In this document: one piece after another, positions 11,455-22,134 of the stretch
Position numbering within the stretch: position 1 is the first letter of the stretch
Layout: each line of letters starts with the position of its first letter
Assembly (NCBI GenBank): GCA_963920635.1
Contig: OY987307.1
Span: 2,976,001 to 3,040,000, forward strand
Reading direction: 5' to 3'
DNA from: Pseudeuparius sepicola
Taxonomy: Eukaryota; Arthropoda; Insecta; Coleoptera; Anthribidae
DNA: 64,000 nt
Notes under the pieces: model-generated
What the model was told of the DNA's origin: nothing
Database searches by the model: none
Seen by the model: only the letters and a program-made list of their open reading frames with translations
Program-made: the position numbers and the translations under genes

Positions 11455-12180
11455 ATCTAAGCATCTCTAAAAACGTGTAGGCATCTAAGCCTCTCGAAAA
11501 AGGCCTAAGTGTCTCGAAAAACGTCCTCAAAATCCTTAAAAACGTTTAAAAAGCGATCCAGTAACGTTAGAAAAGTATCAAAAACGTTAAAAAAAAGTCT
11601 CAAAAATGTTGAAAGCGTTTCAAAAACGTCTAAAAAGGGTTTCGAAAATGACTAAGCGTCTCTAAAAACATCTAGGCAACTAAGCGTCTCGAAAAACGTC
11701 TACGCGTCTCGAAAAGCGTCCTCAAAAACGTCTAAAAAGCGCCCCGCAGACGTTGGAAAAGTATCAAAAACGTTAAAAATCTCAAAAATGTTACCAGCGT
11801 TTCAAAAATTTTGAAAGCGTCTCAAAAACTTCTAAAAAGGGTCTCTAAAAACGTCTAGGCATCTAGTGCCTGGAAAAACATCTAAGCGTCTCAAAAAGCA
11901 TCCTCAAAAACGTTAAAAACGTCTAAAAAGCGCCCCAAAAACGTTAGAAGAGTAACAAAAACGTTAAGTCTCAAAAATGTTGAAAGCGTCTCAGAAACTT
12001 CTAAAAAGGGCCTCTAAAAGCGTCTCCAAAAACGTCTAGGCATCTAAGTGTCGGGAAAAACGTCTAAAAGTGTCTCGAAAAGCGTCCTAAAACCGTTATA
12101 AACGTCTAAAAAGCGCTCCAAAAACGTCTGAATACGTCTCAAAAACGTTGAAGACGTCACAGAAACGCTCTTTACAGCAT
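11455..12180. repeat. degenerate minisatellite with ~185-bp higher-order period
   Basis: The stretch is made of 10-12-bp pieces of the type GTCTCAAAAACGT. A longer pattern starts GTCTCGAAAAGCGTCCTCAA or near variants at 11511, 11706, 11888 and 12072, giving periods of 195, 182 and 184 bp. It is rich in AACGTT and ACGTCT. The minus-strand frame at 12044-12238 is a by-product of the repeat. Confidence 0.75.
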
Positions 12181-12612
12181 CGGCGCCGGGAACTTTGGTC
12201 GCGTTTTTACAACGTTTCGGCCTTGTGGGGATTGGCATGAGGAAAGTGGGCTAGAACACCCATAGCTTGCCCGACAGTGCTCCTGTGTGCTCTTGGTTTA
12301 GATAGCATTATTTTTATAATAAAGCAAACGTTATTTCGAAGACTTGCCCGCCTTTTATCACACAACGGAAAAATACCGAGACAAACTGTATAAACTTGGC
12401 CGCAGGAAGTTTGTTAATAATAATTGGCGACGGGCGGCACGCGAGCCACACGCGCGATCGAAAAATGAAAAAGGCAAACTCGGTCTATAGATCCCAGATA
12501 TGACACGTAGCATGTAGCCGAAGCCTGGGAAAATAGTAAAGCAAAAATAATAATAACCGGGTATAGTATTGTGCGCCAGAGGAGGTGGTAGCAAAAAAAT
12601 CCCGAGTTCGCT

Positions 12613-12614
<2 letters not shown>
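12181..12614. other. no gene recognised
   Basis: Somewhat GC-richer sequence upstream of the retrotransposon array. The long minus-strand frame (12358-12864) runs into the array in antisense and is not supported. Confidence 0.45.
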
Positions 12615-12642
<28 letters not shown>

Positions 12643-12643
<1 letters not shown>

Positions 12644-13122
12644 TGCTGCTGCTTGTGCAGACAGAGAGGGTCCCATATTACAACTACACACCTGAGCCTG
12701 TTCTTGAGAACAGCAACTACAAGATGTACTGGGATCGTACAGTTCTGACTGATCAACGAGTTGCCCATAACAGACCGGACCTTATAATAGTTGATAAAAT
12801 TTCTAGGAAGACAACTCTGATTGATGTGGCCATCCCGAACAACAACAACCTGCGTGTGAAGCAAGTCGAGAAGATCGCGAAGTACAGAGACTTAGAAGAA
12901 CGAATTAGAAGGCAATGGGAAATGGAGAACGTCCAGACGATTCCAATCATCATGTCAACAACTGGTGTTATACCAAAAAGTTTGCTGAGAAACATCAAGG
13001 AGCTGAATCTAACTGATAGTCTTTACAGGTCCATGCAGAAAGCGGTACTACTTGCGACAGCCCGAACCGTCAGGAAATTCATGGGGAATGCAGGATCGTC
13101 CAAGAACATCAATGTCACCTAG
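12643..13122 (+). pseudogene. R4/Dong-like retrotransposon ORF C-terminus, unit 1
   Basis: 159 codons that begin directly at the TAA run. Residues 31-50 include DRTVLTDQRVAHNRPDLIIV, followed by TTLIDVAIP at about 58-66. This is the C-terminal block of R2/R4-type elements that contains a restriction-like (PD-(D/E)XK) endonuclease, with R44-P45-D46 and D61 as the likely catalytic residues. EKIAKYRDLEE (76-86), IPIIMSTTGVI (100-110) and a basic tail complete the typical ending. The reverse transcriptase and the upstream CCHC finger are absent, so the fragment cannot move by itself. Confidence 0.8.
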
Positions 13123-13254
13123 GGCCCGATAACATGGCAAGGGTCTCGTCCGAGCCAGATCCTTTTGGTATCCGGGATGCCCGGGATCTGAGTGAATGTT
13201 CCCCGTAGAGGGAGTGCGAATGCCTTTTGGCTAAGTCGAGATAATAATAATAAT

Positions 13255-13734
13255 ATGCTGCTGCTTGTGCAGACAGAGAGGGTCCCATATTACAACTACA
13301 CACCTGAGCCTGTTCTTGAGAACAGCAACTACAAGATGTACTGGGATCGTACAGTTCTGACTGATCAACGAGTTGCCCATAACAGACCGGACCTTATAAT
13401 AGTTGATAAAATTTCTAGGAAGACAACTCTGATTGATGTGGCCATCCCGAACAACAACAACCTGCGTGTGAAGCAAGTCGAGAAGATCGCGAAGTACAGA
13501 GACTTAGAAGAACGAATTAGAAGGCAATGGGAAATGGAGAACGTCCAGACGATTCCAATCATCATGTCAACAACTGGTGTTATACCAAAAAGTTTGCTGA
13601 GAAACATCAAGGAGCTGAATCTAACTGATAGTCTTTACAGGTCCATGCAGAAAGCGGTACTACTTGCGACAGCCCGAACCGTCAGGAAATTCATGGGGAA
13701 TGCAGGATCGTCCAAGAACATCAATGTCACCTAG
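13255..13734 (+). pseudogene. R4/Dong-like retrotransposon ORF C-terminus, unit 2
   Basis: Identical in protein sequence to unit 1. Here the frame opens further upstream (13192) because the preceding 3' UTR and TAA run happen to be readable in frame, adding 21 residues that include NNNN from the microsatellite. Those residues are not part of the original protein. Confidence 0.8.
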
Positions 13735-13866
13735 GGCCCGATAACATGGCAAGGGTCTCGTCCGAGCCAGATCCTTTTGGTATCCGGGATGCCCGGGATC
13801 TGAGTGAATGTTCCCCGTAGAGGGAGTGCGAATGCCTTTTGGCTAAGTCGAGATAATAATAATAAT

Positions 13867-14346
13867 ATGCTGCTGCTTGTGCAGACAGAGAGGGTCCCAT
13901 ATTACAACTACACACCTGAGCCTGTTCTTGAGAACAGCAACTACAAGATGTACTGGGATCGTACAGTTCTGACTGATCAACGAGTTGCCCATAACAGACC
14001 GGACCTTATAATAGTTGATAAAATTTCTAGGAAGACAACTCTGATTGATGTGGCCATCCCGAACAACAACAACCTGCGTGTGAAGCAAGTCGAGAAGATC
14101 GCGAAGTACAGAGACTTAGAAGAACGAATTAGAAGGCAATGGGAAATGGAGAACGTCCAGACGATTCCAATCATCATGTCAACAACTGGTGTTATACCAA
14201 AAAGTTTGCTGAGAAACATCAAGGAGCTGAATCTAACTGATAGTCTTTACAGGTCCATGCAGAAAGCGGTACTACTTGCGACAGCCCGAACCGTCAGGAA
14301 ATTCATGGGGAATGCAGGATCGTCCAACAACATCAATGTCACCTAA
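13867..14346 (+). pseudogene. R4/Dong-like retrotransposon ORF C-terminus, unit 3
   Basis: Same protein as units 1 and 2 except Lys-154 to Asn (SSNNINVT), plus one base change just after the stop (CTAAGG instead of CTAGGG). That few differences over 612 bp means the array is very young or has been homogenised. Its TAA tail runs into a different unique flank. Confidence 0.8.
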
Positions 14347-14493
14347 GGCCCGATAACATGGCAAGGGTCTCGTCCGAGCCAGATCCTTTTGGTATCCGGG
14401 ATGCCCGGGATCTGAGTGAATGTTCCCCGTAGAGGGAGTGCGAATGCCTTTTGGCTAAGTCGAGATAATAATATAATAATAATAATAATAATT

Positions 14494-14556
14494 CTCACCC
14501 TCACAATACTCCAAACTAGGAGTACCCCAGAAGCAACCACAAGCTTGTGCGGGCGA
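14494..14556 (-). repeat. 63-bp sequence recurrent beside TAA/ATT runs
   Basis: Read on the minus strand, CACAAGCTTGTGGTTGCTTC then TGGGGTACTCCTAGTTTGGA and GTATTGTGAGGGTGAGAA leads into ATT repeats. The same order occurs on the plus strand at 38744-38800, and a shorter version at 7545-7573. It could be the 5' end of a TAA-targeted retroelement or a separate repeat that carries the microsatellite. Confidence 0.6.
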
Positions 14557-14756
14557 GGGGGGCAATTACTATTATTTTGTCTTCGTTGCCATTTGCGGCT
14601 AGGGCCGACTTTTTTCCCGATTGAACTAGGATAGCATTCGCTCAAGTACTACGGAAAACCCTAGAAAACCGTAGTAATCCCAGTGAGTGTAGGACAATTA
14701 GTAAATCACACGGATAAAGCTATTTAGGAGCAATACCGTGAACCCACATTTGCCCA

Positions 14757-14840
14757 GCGCTCTTGGCCATAGCGGTGTTTTTCTTTAAAGACATATGCAT
14801 GCCCCTGCCTCGACATCGGTTCGAACCAAGGTCGATCGAA
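14757..14840 (+). ncRNA. possible tRNA-derived SINE head (A and B box)
   Basis: TTGGCCATAGCGG resembles a Pol III A box, and CGGTTCGAACCAAGG about 50 bp later a B box (GGTTCGANTCC). Stems of a full tRNA cannot be drawn. It may be a decayed tRNA or SINE head. A frame of 60 codons covering it is not supported. Confidence 0.3.
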
Positions 14841-15470
14841 GGCAGAAAAACGTGTAGTCTAAAAAGTCAGCGCCGGTACGAGCGACGCCACCGCGGCACT
14901 TATTCTTATACTGATTTGGCAGTGATAAAAGGTGTCGTCTGGTGAACAGAGGGTAAGAATCTCAGACAAATAATAAACAGACTAACCTAAAGGCTGCATT
15001 GATATCCGCCAACATAAAAAAGTGCCTACTCAAAACAAAAACACCAAATTCGGCACTTAAGCCTGCAACATATGATAACCAGGGGTTACGTTTCGTATGC
15101 CACAAATCCAACACTTTACTCTTCACATCGTTCTTAAAACTACACTAGTTCACTAATTACTAACTTAACCATATGTCTTTTGTCCAATAACCCCAAAATC
15201 TCCTCAAAAAAAAACAAGAATAACCAAAAAGTAAACACTCGATACACATCAACACAATAAGGCGAAATCTTAACGAACTCTGGATCAGCTGTTGGGGCAT
15301 AATGGAACAAAATAAATGCGCATCGAACACAAAGAGCTCGTGCAACGTTGCCAGGTTAGCCAGAATAAGCAATTTATTAAGGATATTATTTATACAGCAA
15401 GTAGGATTAGTAAATTCACAAAATCTGTAAAATTTATGGTTAAATAATAACTGTCCAAATTTATACTATA
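14841..15470. other. no gene recognised
   Basis: Unassigned sequence with several CAAAA-rich stretches. No frame or repeat partner was found in the window. Confidence 0.45.
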
Positions 15471-16050
15471 CAGTGTCCTCCAAAAAGTTCGCACCACAGG
15501 GGGGAAATTTTTAATTAACGTTTTATTTTGAAATTTAATTTTGGGGTTACCTTTTGCTTTAAAAAATATGAAAAATATGAAAAATGACCCACCCAAACGT
15601 GGTCAGTGGTCATGTGACTTTCGTTATCTGTCAAACATGACATTTAAAAAAGTTTTACTTGAAAAAGTTGTTTCTTTTTCTATTTTACGTAAGTGTGCCA
15701 AATTTGAACGCTCTACTAAAATTTTAGTTTTTTGCCAATTTTTAATATTTATGAAATTTCTGAAAATTTTAAAAACTCGAAACTTCGTAAAAGCTATTTT
15801 ATATCACTAGCTTTATCATTTTATTAATTTTTTATTACTAATTACCGACAAGAATAGGTATTTTTCAAAAGAAAATGTTATTTACGCTTTAAAATTCTGA
15901 TATGTTTGTTGCAAAGTTGATGTACTGTCTAGCATTTGGGATATAAATTTAGTTACATTACGTTTCCCAGTTCTAAATTGATGCCAAAATAATAATAAAT
16001 TGAAATATCATCAAACTATTTTACGTATCTAAGCAAAATTCTTGATTTTT
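15471..16050 (+). mobile_element. CAGTGTCC-ended dispersed repeat, copy 1
   Basis: It starts at TA then CAGTGTCCTCCAAAAAGTT. The same sequence restarts at 63730 and occurs inverted at about 25130-25815. Shared landmarks are GGGGTTACCTTTTGCTTTAA, a GTCATGTGACTTTCG block and TATCACTAGCTTTATCATTT. A TA before the end suggests a Tc1/mariner-type non-autonomous element. No coding remnant was recognised. Confidence 0.6.
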
Positions 16051-16065
16051 ATGGAACAAATAAGT

Positions 16066-16233
16066 TTAATTTCACATTAATCGATATTGATGAGTAGGCC
16101 ATGGAGAGAACAGAAGCAATTGTTTTTATTTGACAGTTGCTTTTATTTTACAGTTATCAAACTGTCAAATAAAAACAATTGCTTCTATTCTCGCCATGGC
16201 TTACTCATCAATATCGATTAATGTGAAATTAAA
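16066..16233. repeat. 70-bp-arm inverted repeat (hairpin)
   Basis: Arms of about 70 bp pair TTAATTTCACATTAATCGAT with ATCGATTAATGTGAAATTAA, continuing through CCATGG and ATTTGACAGTT/AACTGTCAAAT. The loop is about 23 bp. It abuts the repeat ending near 16050 and may be a separate small MITE. Confidence 0.75.
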
Positions 16234-16921
16234 TTTAAAGGTAAAATTATTTTTCGCGCCGAATTTCGGGCGAAAACAGCGGCCGGGCCGGACGTAAACA
16301 CGGCACAAATCTTTCAAAATTTCGGTTTTTCGCGAAGTTTCGATGTTGCAAAAGGTGCAAAATAGGGTGGTGATCAGTTTGAGCTGCATAGAATAAAAAT
16401 TCATCCGGATTTGAGGTTATTTCTTAATTCATTTGCATAAATTATGTCACGACGGGCTATTGAATACAAGACCAGAGGCTTAATATACAGGTAACCTTGA
16501 GTCGACCAATGAAAACGTGGAACCCTAAGTGGGATTTATCCTCTCGTCCAGGGCGCCTCCAGCCATTGACAAAGCGAGCGCTTGAACTGTAGGTACCTAC
16601 GATAAAATAAGCGAAGCCGCTGCGCTCAACATCTATCTACTCGGGCATATACGTCTAATAAAGAAGAACCTGTTTAGTTTCCCATCGGCGCTGCCACAAA
16701 AATAGCGTTACCGTTATTACGAGGCAATAATTAGTTTGTTTTCATGGCGGCGGGCCATCGGACCTTATCTTACCTTATTTCGAATGTCACTCGTCCTATA
16801 CAAGGTGAGTTACGTAGGCCGCGGAGGTCTATATCTTCTACATTGTTAATGCTAGAAAAAAAAAGTATAGGCGAAACTTGTAGAGAAACACGAGTAGGTA
16901 CTACATTCCGAAGATATTTTC
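16234..16921. other. no gene recognised
   Basis: Mixed sequence with a GC-richer block at 16500-16800. A 96-codon frame from 16744 (MAAGHRTLSYLISN...) runs into the tandem array and has no recognisable domain. A GT-AG exon cannot be excluded, but nothing supports one. Confidence 0.4.
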
Positions 16922-19075
16922 CAATATACAGGGTGATCCAAAGTTATGTTTTTTTAATGGAACACCTCGTATTTTGTCACATTTTTAGAAAGTCCTTAAA
17001 GAAAATGTTCTTTATGGTAGGTACAGGATATTAAGGGTCTATCTTTAAAGGTTGGGAGTTGTTTCAATTTTAAACGAAAAAAGGGGCCACATTTGGAAAT
17101 GTATTACTCAAAAACCAACTAAGATTTTGGGCTATAACTTGGACTGGAGATTGCCTGTTACGCCTAGTTAACAATTTTGGACCGATATTGAGATAAAGTT
17201 CTGAAGAACATACCGGGCGATTCACTTATGCAAATCCTAAGTTAACTCGCTAATTTTAAATGGAACACCCTATATTTTATTACATGTTTGGAAAGTCCTT
17301 AAAGAGTAGATACATTTTGGTATAGGGTATTACGGGGCCTAACTTTAAAGGTTAGGGAGTTATTTCCATTTTATTCTAAGAAAGTGCTTTAAAAGGGCCG
17401 ATTACATGATTAAGGTGTCAAAATGTAACTTTAAAAGCGAAAATATTCTCCAATATACAGGGTGATATATAAAGTAGTGGCGACCCAAAGTTACCTATGT
17501 TTTTTTTAATGGATCACCCCGTACTTTGTTAGATTTTTAGAGAGCCCTTAAAGAATATGTTCTTTTTGGTACAGGGTATTAAGGGTCTATCTTTAAAGGT
17601 TGGGAGTTATTTCAATTTTAAACGGAAAAAGGGGCCCCATTTGGAAATGTACACAAAAAACAAATAACATTTTGGGCTATAACTTGGACTGATGATTGCC
17701 TGTTAGGCCTAGTTAACAATTTTGGACCGATATTGAGATAAAGTTCTGAAGAACATACCGGGCGATTCACTTATGCAAATCCTAAGTTTACTCGCTAATT
17801 TTAAATGGAACACCCTATATTTTATTACATGTTTGGAAAGTCCTTAAAGAGTAGATTCACTTTGGTATAGGGTATTATGGGGTCTAACTTTAAAGGTTAG
17901 GGAGTTATTTCCATTTTATTCTAAGAAAGTGCTTTAAAAGGGCCGATTACATGATTAAGGTGTCAAAATGTAACTTTAAAAGCGAAAATATTCTCCAATA
18001 TACAGGGTGATATATAAAGTAGTGGCGACCCAAAGTTACCTATGTTTTTTTTAATGGATCACCCCGTACTTTGTTAGATTTTTAGAGAGCCCTTAAAGAA
18101 TATGTTCTTTTTGGTACAGGGTATTAAGGGTCTATCTTTAAAGGTTGGGAGTTATTTCAATTTTAAACGGAAAAAGGGGCCCCATTTGGAAATGTACACA
18201 AAAACCAAATAACATTTTGGGCTATAACTTGGACTGATGATTGCCTGTTAGGCCTAGTTAACAATTTTGGACCGATATTGAGATAAAGTTCTGAAGAACA
18301 TACCGGGCGATTCACTTATGCAAATCCTAAGTTTACTCGCTAATTTTAAATGGAACACCCTATATTTTATTACATGTTTGGAAAGTCCTTAAAGAGTAGA
18401 TTCACTTTGGTATAGGGTATTATGGGGTCTAACTTTAAAGGTTAGGGAGTTATTTCCATTTTATTCTAAGAAAGTGCTTTAAAAGGGCCGGTTACATGAT
18501 TAAGGTGTCAAAATGTAACTTTAAAAGCGAAAATATTCTCCAATATACAGGGTGATATATAAAGTAGTGGCGACCCAAAGTTACCTATGTTTTTTTTAAT
18601 GGATCACCCCGTACTTTGTTAGATTTTTAGAGAGCCCTTAAAGAATATGTTCTTTTTGGTACAGGGTATTAAGGGTCTATCTTTAAAGGTTGGGAGTTAT
18701 TTCAATTTTAAACGGAAAAAGGGGCCCCATTTGGAAATGTACACAAAAACCAAATAACATTTTGGGCTATAACTTGGACTGATGATTGCCTGTTAGGCCT
18801 AGTTAACAATTTTGGACCGATATTGAGATAAAGTTCTGAAGAACATACCGGGCGATTCACTTACGCAAATCCTAAGTTTACTCGCTAATTTTAAATGGAA
18901 CACCCTATATTTTATTACATGTTTGGAAAGTCCTTAAAGAGTAGATTCACTTTGGTATAGGGTATTATGGGGTCTAACTTTAAAGGTTAGGGAGTTATTT
19001 CCATTTTATTCTAAGAAAGTGCTTTAAAAGGGCGGATTACATGATTAAGGTGTCAAAATGTAACTTTTAAAGCTG
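16922..19075. repeat. 545-bp tandem array, four units, each a diverged dimer
   Basis: CAATATACAGGGTGAT marks unit starts at 16922, 17451, 17996 and 18541. Units 2-4 have a 545-bp period and are nearly identical. Unit 1 is 529 bp and more diverged. Within each unit the two halves are themselves related: TGGATCACCCCGTACTTTGT with GGTACAGGGTATTAAGGGTC in one half, TGGAACACCCTATATTTTAT with GGTATAGGGTATTATGGGGT in the other. The ancestral monomer was therefore about 270 bp. The CAGGGTG motif suggests the seed was a transposon end. Confidence 0.85.
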
Positions 19076-19283
19076 TAAAAAATAAAATTACATATTCTTG
19101 TTAATTTTTGGTGTATTGGAAATAGTTGAAAGCCTCCCTGTAACGCCATAAATGAATAACATAAGCCGATGTCATAATTTATTATGGGGTAACTTTATTT
19201 CTTCATGCGCAGTAGGTTTTTTATTATTGTTGGCGTTACAGGTAGTTGTGTTGTTTATGTGTTTTTATTTTTTACAGCTTAAA
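19066..19283. mobile_element. ~215-bp MITE with AAGCTGTAAAAAATAAAA ends
   Basis: AAGCTGTAAAAAATAAAA at the left faces TTTTATTTTTTACAGCTT at the right, with an internal inverted pair around CTGTAACGCC and GGCGTTACAG. It interrupts the end of the fourth 545-bp unit, so it inserted after the array formed or at its edge. Confidence 0.6.
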
Positions 19284-19540
19284 AAGTGACATTTCTTGAT
19301 ATTTTTCATAAGAGAGTTGGAGACTAATCTTCGATCACCCTGTATAATCACTATGAAAATGACTGCCTTCTTAGTAGCAACGGTAGCAACCAACTTTCTA
19401 ACTGTAATAAAGTGTGTACAAAATTTGAACTTTTGCAACTTTCTTGAAGTTAGGGAGAATTTTAACAACTCCCGCATATGTCAAAATTTCAAAAAAGGTT
19501 GAATATCTCAGAAACTATTAGCACAGAATAAATAGCTTTG

Positions 19541-20833
19541 CAAGGTGACCAACCGTACCGGATTGGCCGGGACAGGTTCCCGTTTTTGCCTTTTGGAATC
19601 CCGTTTTGTCCCGGAATTATAAATTTGCTGTTAAAAATTAGTTACAAAGTAGTTTTGATTGTTAAATGACAGAAATCGTCGAATCATTTATCCATCATTC
19701 AAAAACAAATCATGTATTATCGAAATAATGGGATTTTGTAAAAAATACTTTACAAACGGCTATGCTAGAAGATGGTAATATTCTTTCAATTTTTCATCTG
19801 TTGCAAAGGTTTTTTTTCTTTTCAAGCAAAATAATATTATGTTAATGTTAATAATTTACTTATTTTATTAGAATAGGTAGAAAGTTACCTACAAGGTGTC
19901 CCAGGATAAATGAGCCAATAGGTGTAAAAGGCAAAACAATTTCGAGTTCAAATTTGATCGTTTGAGGTTCTGACCTGCTTCACTGCTGCTGACTGGCATA
20001 TTTCTTAAAGATAGCGAAAAATTTCAGTAGGAAAAGTTGTTCCCAATTAAAAGTTACCACCTGGTACCAAATTTTGGAAAGATCGGCCTACTTTGTTTTT
20101 CCCATTCTTTTCTTTTTCTAACGCGCTAAAGTGGCTTCTAAATACAAGGTATCGAAAAATTTTATGAGAAAAAGTTGTTTAGAATTAAAACTTATCGCCG
20201 TGTACAAAATTTGGAGACAATCAGCCTACTTAATTTTTTCATTTTTTCTTTAGCGCGTTAGAAAAAGAAAAAAGTGGGAAAAACAAAGTAGGCCGATCTT
20301 TCCAAAATTTTGTTCCCTGGGGTAATTTTAATTGGGAACAACTTTTCTTAATGAAATTTTTTGTTATCTTTAAAGGAAAAAGCACTTCAGTTACAATGAA
20401 AATAAATAAATGGTCGCTGTCGACGCCATCTTGGTTTTTCAAAAACGAAAATATGCTAAAAATTAGTTTCCAGTCAAGCAAATCAGAACCACAAACAATC
20501 AAATTTGAACGCGAAATTTTTTTGTCTTTTACACCTATTGGCTCACTTATCCTGGGACACCCTGTATATTGTAAACAGCCAGTATTTGTTTTTTTAATTT
20601 ATGTATCGGTGCCTTTGTGTTAATTTTATTTTTGTTATATTACTTGATCACAAATTCTTTTTTGTTTCCCTTGGGTGGTATTTATTGGTTAAAATCATGA
20701 ACCAGATCAATTCTAATAAAAATTATAAGTTGATTAAACTACAAAACTTGACAGTTGCATATTATAGGTAACAAAAATAGCAAGGTACCCAACTACTGTC
20801 CCGGTTTTCGTCAGCCAGGAGTTGGTCACCTTG
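19541..20833. mobile_element. CAAGGTGACCAAC-ended element, hosting a nested palindrome
   Basis: Terminal inverted repeats CAAGGTGACCAAC and GTTGGTCACCTTG are perfect over 13 bp. Subterminal CCGGGACAG and CTGTCCCGG also mirror each other. No coding remnant or target duplication was recognised. The palindrome at 19892-20564 lies inside, so this element is the older one. Confidence 0.65.
19892..20564. mobile_element. 673-bp palindromic element, TA/CAAGGTG ends
   Basis: The left end CAAGGTGTCCCAGGATAAAT faces ATCCTGGGACACCCTG at the right, each bordered by TA. Matching continues through GAGCCAATAGGTGTAAAAG and a central pair around CTAACGCGCTAAAG and TTTAGCGCGTTAG. It is nested in the 19541-20833 element. 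No coding is seen. Confidence 0.75.
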
Positions 20834-20911
20834 TATATTAAGTTAAGTAAGCAGTTTATTAGGCAAACTTACATTAAAATTTAGCAAGGAATCCGAATAT
20901 TTAATAATATA

Positions 20912-22132
20912 CAGGGCGTAACTAAACTGATGGTCAAAAATGAAACCACGTATTCTTGGAGTCAAAATAAGGGCACTTCTTCATATATTTTCTTCTCCTA
21001 CGGGCCATCGTTTTTTTTATACAGAGCGTAGAAGTTTGGAGAAAAATACACATATTTCTTAGTATCTCTAGAAGTAGACGAGATATTTTCTTCAAACTTG
21101 GCGTGTCACATGAGCAGATGAGCCGTCAAACTTAAGGTTGACATGAAGCTTCTGAGGCTCCTAGTTGCGGAGATACAGGGTGTTAGTAAAATTAATTAGT
21201 TCAGAAAAATATGAATACCCTGTATAATCGCATTTTTTTAATTTGTTTTGAGTGGTGAATAGAATGGTTAACAAAAAGTATCTCTTAGTATTTTTTCATA
21301 TTCGTAGCCACTTCTAAAATATTTTTAAAGAACGGCAACGCTGCAATGAATAATAGTCACTTTAAGAATAAATCTAGCAATCTGTGGATGTCAATTAAAC
21401 TTTATTTAACAAAATACAAACGCAAAAACAATAATAAAAGAAACGTATTGCTATTAGAAAATTAAATTATTAAATGTTCGTCTCTTTCAATACACGCAAC
21501 TATGCGTTTCCGCATGTTTATTATTGCCATTCGCAAGTCCATAGTAAAAGTGCATATCAGTCAATTCTTCAAATGAAAATATAATTTTTGAAAATATTGA
21601 TACTAAGGTGCAAAGTTGGCAGCCAAATGATTCAAATAATGCCAAGTTTAATTGACATCCACAGATTGTTAGATTTATTCTTAAAATGACTTTTTTATTG
21701 CAGCATTGCCGTTCTTTGAAAATAATTAAAAAACGGCTGAGAATATGAAAAAATACTAAGAGATACTTTTTGTTAACCATTGAATTTACCATTCAAAACA
21801 AATTTAAAAAATGCGATTATACAGGGTATTCATATTTTTCAGAACTAATTAATTTTAATACCACCCTGTATCTCCGCAACTGGGGGCGTCACAAGCTTCA
21901 TATTAACCTTAAATTTGACAACTCATCGGCTCATGTGACACGCCAAGTTTGAAGAAAATATCTCGTCTACTTCTAGAAATACTAAGAAATATGTGTATTT
22001 TTCTCTAAATTTCTACGCTCTGTATAAAAAAAACTATGGCCCGTAGGAGAAAAAAATATATAAAGAAGTGCCCTTATTTTGACTTCAAGAATACGTGGTT
22101 TCATTTTTGACCATCAGTTTAGTTACACCCTG
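20912..22132. mobile_element. 1.22-kb palindromic element with transposase N-terminal remnant
   Basis: The ends are TA/CAGGGCGTAACTAAACTGAT and ATCAGTTTAGTTACACCCTG/TA. Long arms include CTTGGCGTGTCACATGAGC and its complement. The loop side contains a DUF4817-like HTH fragment. The right TA is shared with the next element. Confidence 0.85.
21492..21580 (-). pseudogene. transposase HTH (DUF4817-like) fragment in palindrome loop
   Basis: The minus strand encodes FSFEELTDMHFYYGLANGN, matching the start of the insect-transposon HTH domain (pattern Glu-x-x-Asp-Met-x-x-x-Tyr-Gly-x-x-x-Gly-Asn). Just after it, a second frame reads MRKRIVACIERD, which resembles the usual transposase C-terminus. The loop may thus join the first and last parts of a transposase across a deletion. 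Too short to function. Confidence 0.55.
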
Positions 22133-22134
22133 TA

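Larger units (their letters stand above)
12615..14493 (+). mobile_element. tandem array of three R4/Dong-like non-LTR retrotransposon 3' ends
   Basis: Three units of 612 bp start at 12643, 13255 and 13867. Each holds the C-terminal coding end, a ~118-bp 3' UTR (13123-13240, 13735-13852, 14347-14464) and a TAA microsatellite. TAA runs also border the array (12615-12642 and 14465-14493). Dong and R4 elements are known to insert in TAA repeats. All units are truncated at exactly the same 5' base, so they probably arose by tandem duplication of one truncated insertion rather than by three insertions. An assembly artefact is possible. Confidence 0.8.

Noticed and set aside
12358..12864. 168-codon minus-strand ORF
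   Set aside because: Half of it is antisense to the retrotransposon tail and the TAA run gives the IIIIII stretch. No domain was recognised.
16744..17034. MAAGHRTLSYLISN frame as a host first exon
   Set aside because: It runs directly into the tandem array, has no domain and has no clear splice partner.
17693..17720. CTGATGA motif in the 545-bp array (also 18236 and 18780) as a hammerhead
   Set aside because: It is followed by TTGCCTGTTAGGCC with no GAAA and no cleavage triplet in position.
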